A stretch of DNA of 64,000 nt from Mactromeris polynyma (taxonomy: Eukaryota; Mollusca; Bivalvia; Venerida; Mactridae): NCBI GenBank assembly GCA_032209605.1, contig JASFXZ010000043.1, positions 2,032,819 through 2,096,818 of the forward strand, written 5' to 3'. Each line of letters starts with the position of its first letter. The first letter of the stretch is position 1. Made by a program: the position numbers and the translations under genes. The notes below the pieces were generated by a model that was given only the letters and a program-made list of their open reading frames with translations, had not been told where the DNA came from and ran no database searches. Shown here in pieces: positions 1 to 12,690 of this stretch.

Positions 1-245
1 TTAATGGCAAAGCCTTAAGACCTGCTTAATGGCAAAACCTTAAGACCTGTTAAATGGCAAAGCCTTAAGACCTGTTTAATGGCAAAGCCTTAAGAACTGT
101 TTAATGGCAAAGCCTTAAGAACTGTTTAATGGCAAAGCCTTAAGACCTGTTTAATGGCAAAACCTTAAGACCTGCTTAATGGCAAAACCTTAAGACCTGT
201 TTAATGGCAAAGCCTTAAGACCTGCTTAATGGCAAAGCCTTAAAA
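1..245. repeat. 25-bp tandem array (about 10 copies) at window edge
   Basis: A unit of about 25 bp containing TTAATGGCAAAGCC followed by TTAAGACCTG repeats about ten times with few changes (AAGCC/AAACC, GACCTG/GAACTG). It starts at the first base, so it probably continues outside the window. No coding function is visible. It is a minisatellite. Confidence 0.95.
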
Positions 246-2328
246 CATGTTTGATAATTATCTCATATTTTACATTCTGCCTTTATGTTACTGCATATAA
301 ATATTCTTGCTGAAACATTCATCCATGAAAATTCTAAAACTGATTATATCTTGAGAATAAATTTATATGACAATCAAATAATCATTTGTCACCTAGTCAG
401 TCATGACAATTTTTGTATTTCCATGTCAGATGTCTTACAAATATTTTCAGGTACATGTATGTTTAAACTGTATGAATAGATCCAATAAACAAACATTTTC
501 TGTTTGTGGTATATATACACTAAGAACTTGTGCAATAGTTTGATGTTTAGACACCCTGTGAATGTGCATTTACTTGTATACTCGATTGTGATATTTACTG
601 GATATATTAATGCCATGAAAACAAAACAAAAACAAGTATTATGCATACATTTATCTACTCATCTTTTCTGGCATTGTCTTCAATTTACTTACGAAGTTGC
701 TACATAGATTATGTTTTATCCTCATTTTAATAATTTGATCTTGGAAAAATTAGTACAGGTTCAAAATACAGAGCAATATCAGGTTTGGGTCACTGACCAC
801 TATGTTCATAACTGCAGGGATCTAGAAATTGTCTATATATACAGTTGTCCTGGACTAGTGTACATGTTAATTTTGACTTGTCTGACATAGGAGGCTAGTT
901 GTACGAGCATAGAATAGGGTAGAGATAACATTTAAGTAGGCGTGCATAACTGACTTGTCCTGGACTAAGTCCAACTCAACCGTTGGTAGCCCATATTGGC
1001 AATTAGACTTGTCCAGGATGTCGGGCTGATAACTGTAGTACTGTTTAGTGGTATGCCAGAAACGAAGACCACAACATGATTATGTGCTGTGAGTAAACGT
1101 TCATGACTATCATATATCCTAACTTTTATAAATTATATGCTAATATATCTAGTCCATTGTTACATTTTCTATATTTGATATTTATTCATGCTTCATATTG
1201 CTTGAATATTGCATAACATTCTCGTATGTTGACTTATGTATTATCTAGTTTTATGTTATTTAATGATGTTATTATTTTGGTGTTAGCCCGTATGTAAAAG
1301 TCGCAACACTTCATTTAATTTTATCGAATGTTCAAGGAATGGACATTGTTTTTATGTTGGATTTTTAATTGGTAAATTAATTAATTAATATTATTAAGTA
1401 AATTAATCAGCCCATTGCAAGTTTGGACAGATGTGCTTGATTTCAAATGTGAGGTTGTAAAAAAGGCTACAAAAAGATTAGCTTAATGTTAATTTTATGA
1501 GTGTCAAGGAACAGAATATATTCTACTTTTCTTGACTAGAAATAATTTATGTTGGAAGTCCATGAATAACCCAAAATACTCTGATTGTGTGTAGATATTG
1601 CACCAAAATGTATGATTATTGTTTACTTGTACAAGAATTCCTGTAATCACTAATTCCAGCCATATTGTGATATATATTCTTGCAATACTTTTCTGTCTGT
1701 GATACTATTGTATGCTATTCTTTTTTTTGCTGTATATGTAAAAGAGAGAACATTGATCAAGTTATTGTTTTAAAGCTTCCAGCGTCCAGATTGTCTAAAT
1801 ATTTTTATGTCAATTATTGCGCATAAAATGTTTAGAACATGAAATCCAATGAGCTTTGACAGACCACATTTAAAGAACAGTTGTATAATGCCGCATATGT
1901 AAAGAAAAGCTCTATACAGGGTAAAGAATCATTCTGAATGTGTAAATTTATTTTGAAATTACGTTATGTCTAACAGTATGACAATCACATACAAATGATT
2001 ATTTACAAGCCAAAAATGTATTCAAAATGTTGTTATTATGATGTTATTTTGGAGACGGCCTCTTTTATAGTTGTTGTGTATTATATTTTGGTTTAAAACG
2101 ATTCTGTGCTTTTTTACTTCTTGTTTGATATATTTATAGCATTTGCTACATTATAACTTAAATGTAGTATACCCAATGTGTCATTGTCAATGCATTGTGA
2201 ATGCATATATGCTTTCTCAGTTGCGTTAATAATGAAAATACTTAATTTTACATTTTAGTGTCTATACTAGTTTTAATTTAAAGACTGCTGATTCATGGTG
2301 GTTTGGTAAATATTGTCTCAGTTATCAT
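246..2328. other. AT-rich non-coding stretch, possible 3' UTR
   Basis: No recognisable coding exon, RNA gene or element is visible on either strand. The + strand is T-rich with many TGTAT and TTTTA stretches, which suits a long 3' UTR of a gene lying before the window. That reading depends on the polyadenylation-like site near 3594 and is weak. Confidence 0.3.
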
Positions 2329-2500
2329 CATTTTGTTCTGAATAGTCTATAGATATTAGTGTTTTAATTGACTTGGAAAGCATTTTGTTCTGAATAGTCT
2401 ATAGATATTAGTGTTTTAATTGACTTGGAAAGCATTTTGTTCTGAATAGTCTATGGTCTATAGATATTAGTGTTTTAATTGACTTGGAAAGCATTTTGTT
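2329..2500. repeat. 52-bp tandem repeat, three clear copies
   Basis: The unit starting CATTTTGTTCTGAATAGTC begins at 2329, 2381 and 2433, with a fourth start at 2492. The third unit carries a 7-bp internal duplication (CTATGGT). Degenerate versions with ACTTGA...TTGTTCT and TTAATTGACTTG blocks continue to about 2790, so this looks like a recently re-amplified part of an older array. Confidence 0.85.
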
Positions 2501-2916
2501 CCGAGTAGTTAATGTACGTAAGATAATAAATTCATGTATAAGTACTTTGCTCTAAATTATTAATGTATAGCTATTAATTTACTTGACAGGTCTTTTGTTT
2601 CAACTAGGAACATTAGTCGATTTATTCTCTGGAAAAATGCTTTATTCTTAATAGCTATTGTATTATAGTAGTTACTTAATTGACTTGAAAGGTGCTATGT
2701 TCTAAATTATTAAGGTATTTTAGTTTATTATGTCTCTTGACAAGCACTTCGTTCTCAACAATTAATACCTATTGATTTATTGTTTCACTACCATATTTAT
2801 TTTTCCTGAACAGTGAATGTAGAACTGGTATTCAATAAATGCCTATAATTTTTGCTGCAGATCAAATTAAATATTTGTAGCTTGAATGGTAACAAATAAC
2901 CCATCTCTGGTATGTA

Positions 2917-3092
2917 CAGTTAAACCTCTATAATAAGACCACCCTTGGGACTCTTGAAAAATGGTCTTAATATTAAGGTGGTCCTAAATTTGAGGTTAAA
3001 TAAAGAGCAGAAAGTGAAAATGGAATTGAAAATTGTGTTCTTAATTTTGAGTTTGTCTTATTATTGAGGTTTTCGTTAAGTGAGATTTTACT
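2917..3092 (+). mobile_element. pogo-like MITE family A, copy 1
   Basis: A short element begins CAGTTAAACCTC after a TA and ends in GAGATTTTACTTTACT. Its inside repeats the phrases GGTCTTAATATTGAGGT and TGTGTTCTTAATTTTGAG. Five further copies lie at 24925, 38328, 53391, 56643 and 62938. The better preserved copies have near-mirror ends, and the one at 62938 is flanked by TA, as in Tc1/mariner/pogo insertions. There is no coding capacity, so it is a non-autonomous element. The superfamily assignment rests only on the CAGTNNAACCTC ends and TA flank. Confidence 0.75.
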
Positions 3093-3593
3093 TTACTTTA
3101 AATATATACTTTGATCATATTTGTTAAGGTATGTAATTAATGGTTGACAAGGATTTGACAGCCATTAACCCTGAAACTACAGATTATAGTTACACATGTA
3201 CTTCAATTAGGGGCTACGAAGAAAGGGACAACATAGACTATATTATAAGAAAAGGGAAATAATCAATATTTACTGTTTTTTTTATGATTTTGTAACAAAA
3301 AATGATGCACCTTTTTTTCTATGTACAGTACTGCTAAGAAAGGCATGCTAAGTGTTTTACTTTAAAAATGCGTGTTTTTCAGCCGTTTATTTCTTTGTAG
3401 ATACAAATATCTTACAGAGTTACTTTCTCCTGCATTTGTTCAGTTTTGCATCTCCATGTATTAATTAATTTGTTACAATGGTGTATATTTTATTGAATAA
3501 CATTGTTTTACTGTACGGCTTGATTCAAATCGATTTTTATTCTTGTTATTTTGTTGTTATGAATTTTTCTATGTTGCAAAATTCTAGTGGGAA

Positions 3594-3599
3594 AATAAA
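3594..3599 (+). promoter_or_regulatory. candidate polyadenylation signal with GT-rich downstream element
   Basis: AATAAA is followed within about 25 bases by a GT-rich stretch (CATTGTTTGTGTTTTAG), the usual arrangement at an animal mRNA 3' end. It would fit a + strand transcript entering from outside the window. AATAAA is common by chance in AT-rich DNA, so this is tentative. Confidence 0.3.
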
Positions 3600-3754
3600 G
3601 TTGGTAAAAGGTATCAGCATTGTTTGTGTTTTAGTCACAAAATGTCATTGCTAAAGTGAAATTTACATCACTATAGTTTCTTTTAATCACAATCGTAAGA
3701 TATATTCCTTGATAAAATACAATTTCTTGAGGAATGATTGAAGAAATGTTCTTG

Positions 3755-3929
3755 GATGGGACTCCAAGTCGAGTGGGTGTGGTAACTAACTTAAACTTAC
3801 TTGCCCCTCACTACTACAGGTTCGAATCTCACTTGGGCTGTAGCACTGGCTTACAGAAGGCCGGTGGTTTCTACACAGGTGTATGCATGGGGTCATTTCC
3901 TTCACCCTAATTGCTAGAGAAGCCATGAT
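3755..3929 (+). mobile_element. tRNA-derived SINE, interrupted by a MITE
   Basis: A polymerase III B-box (GGTTCGAATC at about 3830) follows a degenerate A-box-like stretch. The body contains CTGGCTTACAGAAGG and GGTGGTTTCTACACAGGTG, then TTCCTTCACC, which resembles bivalve tRNA-SINE bodies as I remember them. The element breaks off at GAAGCCATGA, where a MITE sits. The expected continuation TATGACCCTGG resumes at 4169. It is non-coding and inactive (diverged A-box). Confidence 0.65.
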
Positions 3930-4168
3930 ATGAGCGCCGTTGTACGATTTCCAACCTCTTCTTTAAGTGACGTCATTTCCAGAAGACGTCACATGTGACG
4001 TCACCATGTTCTGACAGTTAGCAATATTTGCACCATATGGTAATATGAAAACGAAGTGACAATGTGGAGTTAATATTGTTTCCTGATTGCAAATAGTGAC
4101 GTCACATGTTGCGTTCTTAAAATGACATCACTTACAGAAGAGGTTGTAATTCCCATAGCAGCGCTCAT
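3930..4168 (+). mobile_element. CRE-rich MITE family B, copy 1 (nested in a SINE)
   Basis: This ~239-bp element has long terminal inverted repeats: TGAGCGCCGTTGTACGATTT at the left mirrors the right end reading ATAGCAGCGCTCA. It is bordered by TA on both sides. Inside are three full TGACGTCA palindromes (CRE/ATF consensus) and further half-sites. Other copies lie at 18034 (inverted) and 20010. There is no reading frame of its own. It inserted into the SINE that starts near 3755. Confidence 0.85.
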
Positions 4169-4439
4169 ATGACCCTGGTGGTTTATGTGACATGACTTTA
4201 TGTGACACCATTGCAAAAACATAAAACTAGGCGTGTCCATAGGACATAGATGCCACAATTATGGGACTAAGTCGAAAATTGGCAATAACTTCTAAAAAAA
4301 GTGAATTGTAACGGAAATTGAATTTGGCATGTATTTCATTATCATATACTTATGTGCCCAATATAAATTGAATCCATTCATCTTTTCGCGAGTTATTGAT
4401 CAGAAATCATTTTGCGCACGCACAGTCGGACTTCAAAGA

Positions 4440-4541
4440 ATGGCGGAGCATAAAGAAGGAGCATGCTTTTTATGTAAAATCCACAACTGTGTCCATCTGG
4501 AGCCAATAATAAGTAACCAATGGATAGAATTCCATTAAAGA
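4440..4541 (+). CDS. short ORF with a CxxC motif, possible first exon or chance
   Basis: The ORF codes about 33 residues beginning MAEHKEGACFLCK and stops at TAA. The start is in a favourable context (AAGAATGG). The only notable feature is a Cys-x-x-Cys near the N-terminus. Two other short starts with the same look exist in the window (22011 and about 46914). No family is recognised. It may be a relic of the first exon of a repeated gene, or chance. Confidence 0.15.
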
Positions 4542-6360
4542 TCAACTTAGTGTATGTGTACATGTATGCGTATTGTCTGGATCTATTCGTGACACCACAG
4601 TTATTGCCCTTTAATTGATATACAATTCAAGACTTCGTATTGTAGTATGTATAAAACATTAGAACCTAAACATTTGTTCACAAAGAGAAAGTGGCATTAC
4701 ACTTTTTCTGAAACTTAATTTCGTACAATTAATCAATAAATAAGCGTGATTGGTCTTTAGTTTAATTACCTTTGGAATAACACATACACTCGCGCTTCAC
4801 AGTTTCTCAGAAAGTGTATTATGAATTTCCCTTCATTTTACAGTTATTCGAATATTGTATGGAATGGTTTGGGAAAGCAATAAGTATTACAAGGAAACTG
4901 ATCGAACAACGAACGCATGTTTTACATCCCATTACTCCAGTTATATTGCTTTGTAATGATCAAAATGGTACTAGGATATGAAACGTTCTCAAATAATGCA
5001 TTCTTGAAAATCAAATTATTCTTCCTGCGCATTAAATTGCTTTAACACAGCTCTTGTGATGTATTGTGCGTGTGGGATAATGCATATTTAAGTCACAATA
5101 ATAATTATCATGCACCAATGGATATGGTTTTAACAATTCGGTAGCGAGGAGTGCTAATGAGACATAACCGAGCCTTATTTACACTCTCAAACATGTCACA
5201 GATGTGGTCCAGTGCTGGTAATGTCACTTACAAAGGGCACAGCCACAACGAGACATGACAAATATATACATGCATGTTATAAAAGCAAAATAAGAACACA
5301 ACGAACATAATTGACGCGTGTTGCTATGGTAAACTCCTAACAGACGTATTTAAAATATAAATCTGAAGTTTTACAACCTCTCTTAGTCGATCTTTCTGTT
5401 TATATAACCTTTGCAAGACAACCATAACTTCACAACAAACGACGCCCTGAGCAATGTCTCCAAATCAGCCGTCTCTATATAGAAACAACATCTTCAATAT
5501 TGATCTCATGGTAACAGTTTATCGTCAATTTAACCTCTACAGAGCATCAACCTCTTCACTCTAAAACAGCAGCCATAATTCTCTCCCAAATGATATTGCT
5601 GTAGTGATGCTGCGTTGTACATATATTCATTCTGTCTGTAGGCCATAATGTTTTGATTTAGAATTATTGTCGATTTTGTGTTACTCAAAAATTGTATTTT
5701 CATCACGAATCATTATCACTATACAGCATGGAGGTTATCTATTTCAAAATGGCTGTGTATATATACAACGCATAGTTTCCAGACATTATTACATCTTGAG
5801 CTCATTGTGGCGATTTCGACATAATGGAATATCTACGGTATTAAGAATAGCGCATATGTATGTCTGCAGAAGAATCTTGATAACATATCAGGTGCGATTG
5901 GAAAGAAAACCTACAACAATTATTGCATGTCCATCGCCGTCTATGATATGTTGAATGAAAAGGGATGAAGAAAGAATTAGGATTTTGTTTATTGCAAATA
6001 TAGCCGGTAACTTCATGTCTGATTCAGTATCATATATTCTTCTTTATTTCCGTCTCATTATTGTGAACAACAATACTGTGCATATTCACATAAGAAACAT
6101 TTACATTGTTGCACAAAACCATTCACATTTGAATTATAAGAGACTATAGAACATACATGAACATTCATACCACACAGTTAAAACTACATACAGTTGTGAT
6201 AAGATATGTAAAACTATTCACAATTAAAATGTGAGAATAATATCATACGTGTTGCATTTTATCAGTGCATTAATTAACATTAGGACTTAATGGAAATTTA
6301 AAACGTATTATACCAACTTAACACAGATCAGGTGATGTTCAAATCATAACAACGAAAGAT
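4542..6360. other. non-coding, nothing recognised
   Basis: AT-rich DNA with only short open frames (for example 5667-5954 and 5955-6149). These lack codon bias, known motifs or splice context. No repeat shared with other parts of the window was noticed. Confidence 0.5.
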
Positions 6361-6364
6361 TAAC

Positions 6365-6706
6365 ATGCGATCGAAAGTTCAAATTTTGAACTCTAATGCA
6401 TCTCTGCACACTGTATCTAGCTCTGTTGGAGAGTATTTAAATTCAGAGATATTGTTTTAGCCCCTTCTTATTTCAATGTAAAAAAGGTGATTTTAAAAAC
6501 CTCAGAAAGGACAGTGAAGTAGAAATCACAGCAACATAACATTTACACCATTATAAAGTGATCGATTTGATCTCTAACATGTGTTTGTACACGAAAGATG
6601 CGTATAACAGATTCCCATATATCGCGGTTTGAAGACATTTTCCTTCTATAATTCTATAGGAAGTTGGTCAGACACTGAGACACGAAAGTTAGGTATGTCG
6701 CAAGTT
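6365..6706 (+). repeat. dispersed 340-bp repeat, copy 1
   Basis: This stretch matches 34222-34552 over its whole length with roughly 80-85% identity by eye. Shared phrases include TTTTGAACTCTAAT, TCTCTGCACAC, AGATATTGTTTTAGCCC and TTTTCCTTCTATAATTC, and it ends ACACGAAAGTTAGGTATG. The second copy lies directly upstream of the first receptor gene. No receptor-like coding follows this copy. It could be an unclassified transposon or a duplicated 5' flank. Both ends carry CGAAAGT as a direct repeat. Confidence 0.75.
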
Positions 6707-7191
6707 AGTGCAGTTCCTGAAACAAGGTCTTATTAAAATCGGTTGGCTTTAGTATTATTAATGTTGTCTGTTAGCTGATAGAGAATGATCTATGAGTCTG
6801 GTAAGCAAAAGCAAATTAAGGACCTACATAAGTCAGTCAGAAAGGAAACATTTTTACAATTATCCGCACTTTTTTAGAAAATGTCTTCTTAAAGCGACAG
6901 TCGGAACGACTAAATTGGACAAGCAAGATAAATATACTTTGTACCAGCTCTTGGACTCAATAAGGCAAATACTGCAAACAAAACGTTGATAAATCATTAA
7001 TTTCTTAATATATACACATAGGAAAAAGTTAGGCACTCCCAGATATTTTTAATACAAAATGATATGATTGTTACCTGGTCATAACTAGCCACTAAATAAT
7101 ATATATGTACCTTGCATGGAAAGCACTCTGGCAATAAGAAAACAACATTCAGGTCATCTGAGATTAAATTTTAATAAAGATTTTGTCTATC

Positions 7192-7325
7192 GCCTCTCCC
7201 GATGCAAAGCTTCTTCCAGTTCACGTATATTTTGTACAGCAAGATCTAATACCTGAATAAGACGGCCAAGAATGTCCTAAAGCTGCTCAATCGGATTCAA
7301 ATCCGGACTTACAGCGGGCCAGGTC
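7192..7325 (-). pseudogene. Tc1-like transposase C-terminal relic
   Basis: The reverse strand reads TWPAVSPDLNPIEQL, then a stop, then DILGRLIQ and about 20 further residues including VQNIRELEEALHRERR. WPA-SPDLNPIE-LW is the hallmark around the third catalytic acidic residue of Tc1/mariner DD34E transposases, and the later part fits the usual NLQELE-AL-REW tail. The Trp that normally follows the Leu is a TAG stop, and the rest of the gene and its inverted repeats were not found. This is a dead fragment of a cut-and-paste transposase. Confidence 0.85.
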
Positions 7326-7329
7326 ATAC

Positions 7330-10159
7330 AGATCTAAATATCCGGGGGTGCTTAACCTTTTCTTTGTGTATATTATGATATACCGTATTTTGAAATAGTG
7401 GAATACACGTTTTATGGTAGCTTAAAAATTAAACAGCATGTTGCGAATTAGAGGAATATTTGGAGGCCAAACATTTAAATTTGACCACGCCCAATCGGTC
7501 AATGTATAGAATAATACGATGGGTTATAGTTGGATTTCATTGACAATTCATTCACACTTCATTGAGAAAATTGCGATTCCATTTGAAGTGATGTGCAACT
7601 GTTTACGAAGGCCAACATTATAACCCGTATACCCCATAGTTGATTCTGGGCAGACAACTCTAGACAATATAAAATATTCTTGGAACATACAAGACAAGTA
7701 ATTCCCATCGCAGTGAAATTCAAGATGAAAAGATTATGTACAAGAGCCTTTACCTTACATATTTCGAGACTTTAAGGCTAAATTAGCAAAGCAGTGATGA
7801 CCTCGCTCTGATGCTGACACCGCCTCAATGGCTCCATTTGTAAAGTGCACGCTTAAAGTGTGAGAGGTCATGAGACCGATCCCTAGCCACGTCATTCTTG
7901 ACGTACACAAATGGTACTGGTAACTCCCTAACTAGGCACTCAGTATATAATGGGTAGCACCAGGAGAAAAATGAGCCGAGGTAAGTATCTGTTGGTGAAC
8001 ATCTTATTGAACCGTGAAATAATGAATCTCGAAATATGAAATGTGAAAGCACCGACAGTCTGTCGTACTTATATGTTGATAAAAGAGAGAGAATAAGTTG
8101 CAAAGATTGTAAATGTAATCATGACTACCATGTTATCGTTGTAATCGTCAAGAAGATTTGTTAATATCCCCAGACAAGTCGCGACTTTATCTAAATTGCT
8201 TTATCATTATACCGAAATAATCTAGACGATCCCTTGTTCGCAGTTCCTGTTTCGTACATAGAATATCAAACGCAATTATAGATATATATCTCGCCAAATA
8301 ATGTTGGGTTTACTGCTGACCTCTGATATACCACCAATTGTTTTCCAAAGTAATTACATGTAATCTTAATGCTTTCAAAATACTGTTGACACTGGTCTTA
8401 CGGTTTGTTTCTCACGACCAACCCTAAAAGTTCAGCTTAAAGCATTGACATATTATGTAATGTAATTTCGTTTCGCCAAGGTCAACTTGTCAATGGTTGT
8501 ATAATACTATTGTATCCATTAAAATCATCCCATCGTTGATGATACTTCAACGCCTTAACGTTCATTATGTGGTCTGTCTGTAATGAATGTTTGTATTATA
8601 TTACTGGTTTGTTTACCGGATTAGACTACACAATTTAAAGTTTCAGAAAACAGAGAACGCCACATACATAAGTCGATGCCTCCCCACACAGACCTCCGGG
8701 AAAACAACAATCCATACAACATAAGGCACTGGAGGAGGTTATAGGGAACACACGTTAAAGAACAGAGGCTCAAGGAATGGCCTGGCAGACCATAAGGAAT
8801 AACTATGAGAATCAAAGTGGACAGTGAAGGAGGGGGGAATTAATGGATGAAAATCGCACTTATTCGCACTAAATCACGGTTATTTTTACGGCGCTACCAT
8901 CATTCTGCGTGCTTTTAATGAAGCCCTAGTCACAGGTTTACTATTCATACCCTTATTTATTGAAGCTGGATGTTGGAGTCTTCATGACAAAAGTGTTTGC
9001 ACAATCAAACTGACACACGTCGTCCTATATTTTGAGCAAGTGCGTTAATTGTATTCATTATCAAGGATTGGTCGCAAGTTCAGAAAGTAGTACTGTTATG
9101 CATTAAAGGGGCGTTGGTGTTGTTTTCTTTTACAATGTTTCATAAATTGTGGTAACCTAAAACCTCCTATAAATCAATAAGAAAAGCAATTGGTTGAGGT
9201 TCCGAATAGATAAACGAGAGTTGATGCACAGTGTCTGTCGTAATTAGAAGTTTCCGTAGGAGCTCGTGGTCACTAATTGGATTCTTGATCATATTTCATT
9301 ATTGGCCATGTGACGACTTCACTTAACTCTCTCTCTGATGGCAAATCATAACTTCTTGTGTAAACATTTCCCGCCAACGCCAATGACAAATCATACTACC
9401 ACACTTGCCTGCATACTCGTACACACTTATATCATGACAAACAGTTCACTATCAATCTGAGGACCATATTTCAAAAATCTGTTCGTAAGTTCACACACTT
9501 ATTGGTCTTAGATTTGTAATGATGTGTATATTGTTTCTTTTATATTTGTGTTTCCCTGTCAATGTAGTTCATTTATGTCACAGCAAAGACACAAACACAC
9601 AAGTGTGGATTGGAAATGTCCGACATCTAACCAAAATAGGTTGTGGCATAAAACACAAATAAAGACATAAATAGAAAAGCCAGGGTTAACAACATAATTA
9701 TAATCATCTAAAATGTATAAAGAGCAACTGGATACACGCATTTGGTAAATCTAAATACCAAAACAATTGCTCGTCCCGTATATCAGGAAAGTGTTAGATG
9801 CGCTTTGTGGAAAAAATCACCCGTCATTGCAAGAGTTGCACAATTTGGTTATACAGAAGAATGTTTTGATATGTACTGAACATACGTACACACAGTGAAG
9901 CCACGAACGGCCGCCAGATAACTCGAGAAATTTTGTAAGATCAGTTAATTTGTATATATTTCTTTCTTCAAAAAGCCAAATCAAAGTATAAAACACCCTA
10001 TATTTTTTTCAGCGAAGTGAACTCGGATTATGTACACATACACCCGCATTGTTACGCCCAAACAACATGTTATGCCTGCTATTCGGGTAGTTAAGGCAAA
10101 CGATTTAGGAAAATTGTCCAAACCTGCAATACTCAAGATTTTAAAGAAGAGAACATAAT
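7330..10159. other. non-coding, nothing firm
   Basis: No coding exon, RNA gene or multi-copy element was recognised. Short open frames at 7825-8103 and 8621-8815 on the minus strand have no recognisable domain and no splice support. Confidence 0.45.
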
Positions 10160-11639
10160 GGGCCCGTTTTATCAACGTTCTTACGCACGACATTTTCGTA
10201 AGATTTTCTTACGACGTTCTAACGATCTCAAGAGCGTTTTATCAAAATGTTCGTCGATACGAATTCGTAAGTTTTAACGAAAATGCTACAAATGGTTATA
10301 GGCATTCGTAACGTTCGTAACAAAAAAATGATATTAATATTTCACATTAATCAACAACAGTTATGAATTTTTTTATCAATTCATCTACTTCATATCACAT
10401 GAATTGTTTGGCATTTCTGAAAAAGTAAAATCAATACATTAATAAGTATTTATTGTTCTTAAGTATAAGATGATTCCATACATACTAGCTAATACAGTAG
10501 TCAATCAAAGTTAGTATCAGTCACAAAGTAAAACTACTGACAACCAAAAAGTTGAAGATGGGATATGAAGTGTGTATGTGGAATTGTACATTGAATTAAA
10601 ATGTATGGTTTGGATTTAAAGTACAGTATCAACTATTCATACAACCTTTTAAATTGAATACTGTTATTTGATTACTGCTAAGACTAATTTTAAACTGTTA
10701 AGACATGTACTGGATGAATATATATTAAAACAGGTATTATAATTTGGCAATTTAATGGTTTGTTTGATTGTTCCTAATTATTTTATGAACTCTTATAAAT
10801 CATTAGAATGTCTTGTTTTATACATGAATAAACCTTGCCCCTTTTTTTAATAAATGACAAGAATTAAACTTTAAAATGTAGTAGAGATTTTTTTTAAAAT
10901 GGCACAATGAAAACAATTTGTTAAAAATATATAAAATAATGATTTAACTTATAAAGAGAGATAAGGTTAACTCAAGTCGACTTATATTACAAATAAAATA
11001 AACTTTATATGAATGCAAACGCTTCAACCAACTTGTGAATATAGTTGCATTTTACATGTTATAAGTTTTGAATTAATATAATCTGTCGTATAAAGAATTT
11101 CCATCATTTTTTATTCAAATGTATCAGTTATAAGAGACCAACCTATTTGTTCGCGTGATATGCAAAAATATACGCTGTATTAAAGATGTATCTGGCTCAT
11201 CTTAACGCAACACTATTTTAATGGGCTTTCTTTCAGTGCTACTATGGCTAAAACGTCTTCATTTTATAATTTTAGGCTCCTTTTATACAAGGAAGTTTTC
11301 CAGTGCGCCATGCAAAATTCGTTGAAGGTAAAAATTATTGAAGGTATTTTTACTACAAAATGCTTGGCCCGTAATGTCCATAAAAATGGTCCGAAGTGTC
11401 TGGTCCGTAATGCCCGTGGTCCGAAGTGTCCTGACACCCGCGAGATACGTCTCTTTTGACCATCCCATGAAGAGCGTGTACTAATTTACTGTGCGCACGA
11501 ACATTCTTATTCGTAAGATCACTGTCATACTTACGACCGCGTTGATAAAACGGTCGTAAATATTTTCGTGAGACAATTCTTACGAACATTTCGTATCTTA
11601 CAAACGCTTTGTTCGTACGATTATTGATGAAACGGGTCC
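10160..11639. mobile_element. 1.48-kb terminal-inverted-repeat element without transposase
   Basis: The left end GGGCCCGTTTTATCAACG mirrors the right end, whose reverse complement begins GGACCCGTTTCATCAA. The inverted similarity extends about 150 bp inward with many CGTAAG/TTACGA blocks. A direct AAT flanks both sides as a possible target duplication. The interior is very AT-rich and has no transposase-like frame, so the element is non-autonomous. A short internal direct repeat of GGTCCGTAATGCCC and GGTCCGAAGTGTC lies near 11366-11440. The superfamily is undetermined. Confidence 0.8.
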
Positions 11640-12454
11640 AATTTGTGTTGCCATTCCGTTAAAACGTATACTAAAAGACTTAATTAAGATGACATTTAGA
11701 TCTTCTGATATTGAATGTTACTATACTGACACGTGCTTGATCGTAGTATTTGATTTGATATTCAATGTCACGTCTGTACCAGTTTCCGTGACATTGCTAT
11801 ACCTTATCTTTCACCGTTTGCAACGATAAACGCATTTAAAAGTGTAAACATGATTTGTTCAGACAAAATGTTAATTATACTCTCAGTGTCAAACGCTCTA
11901 TATCAGTAAATAACTGTCATCAATAGTCTATGGTGTGACGACAGATGACGAAAGTAGTAAGAACCTTCCTAATAGTATGCTAACGAATGGGATAAACATG
12001 TTGATAATGTACTTGTTAAAAGTGCTTGCACACCAATATTTCCTACACGGATGGCGAGTACATATTACTTCATGACATGTTTGACAGATACCAACCGTAC
12101 GTTAACACGGAATGTCCGATTATTGGGTGCTAATGTTCTGTTGATAAAACAGCATTTCATAATAAGGCATCTAAATGCAAATGTCTTCACACCTCTTATT
12201 GTAGGAATACACGTCATCGAGCTTCCCTACATTGCCTTTTCACTGATTTTCACTTGGCAATGAATACCGACTTTTCCTTGAATTGACAGCGATATTGTAA
12301 TTGGACGATTAAGATAAACCTTCATGTTTACACCAGACATATCCATGTCTTAAATTATTGAAGTGATATTCATCATCTACGTCAGAGCCAACACGTGCCC
12401 TACTTTACATACACACGTTGGGGTTTAACGCTGTTTTTAAACAGTATTTCAGCT
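11640..12454. other. non-coding, nothing recognised
   Basis: No exon, repeat or RNA signal stands out. One 70-residue frame (12051-12263) has no recognised motif. Confidence 0.45.
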
Positions 12455-12690
12455 ATGGACGGCTGTCAGTTGACCTGCCAAGCTGTCTTGGGTTTCCAAC
12501 CAGTTTCTGACCTGTTCCTCTACAAGCAATTGCCATGTTCATTCATGAATCCGTAGTTGGCGACACATGACTGTTGCAGCATTATCTTCAGTCAAATTGT
12601 CATGGAGAACATACGAACCACCTGGGAATTGATTCCCCGACCGTCAGATTGGTGGTCGAGTGCCTAATTGACAGAGCCAATCGAAGGGAC
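12455..12690 (-). mobile_element. tRNA-derived SINE with GGTCAACTG tail, copy 1
   Basis: Read on the minus strand, a tRNA-like head (GGCTCTGTCAATTAGGC as A-box region, GGGAATCAATTCCC as B-box region) is followed by a body. The body ends with GAGGAACAGGTCAGAAACTGG and GGTCAACTGACAGCCGTCC. The same tail occurs at 27428-27535 and 46640-46865, also on the minus strand. The sequence is old and diverged. Confidence 0.55.
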
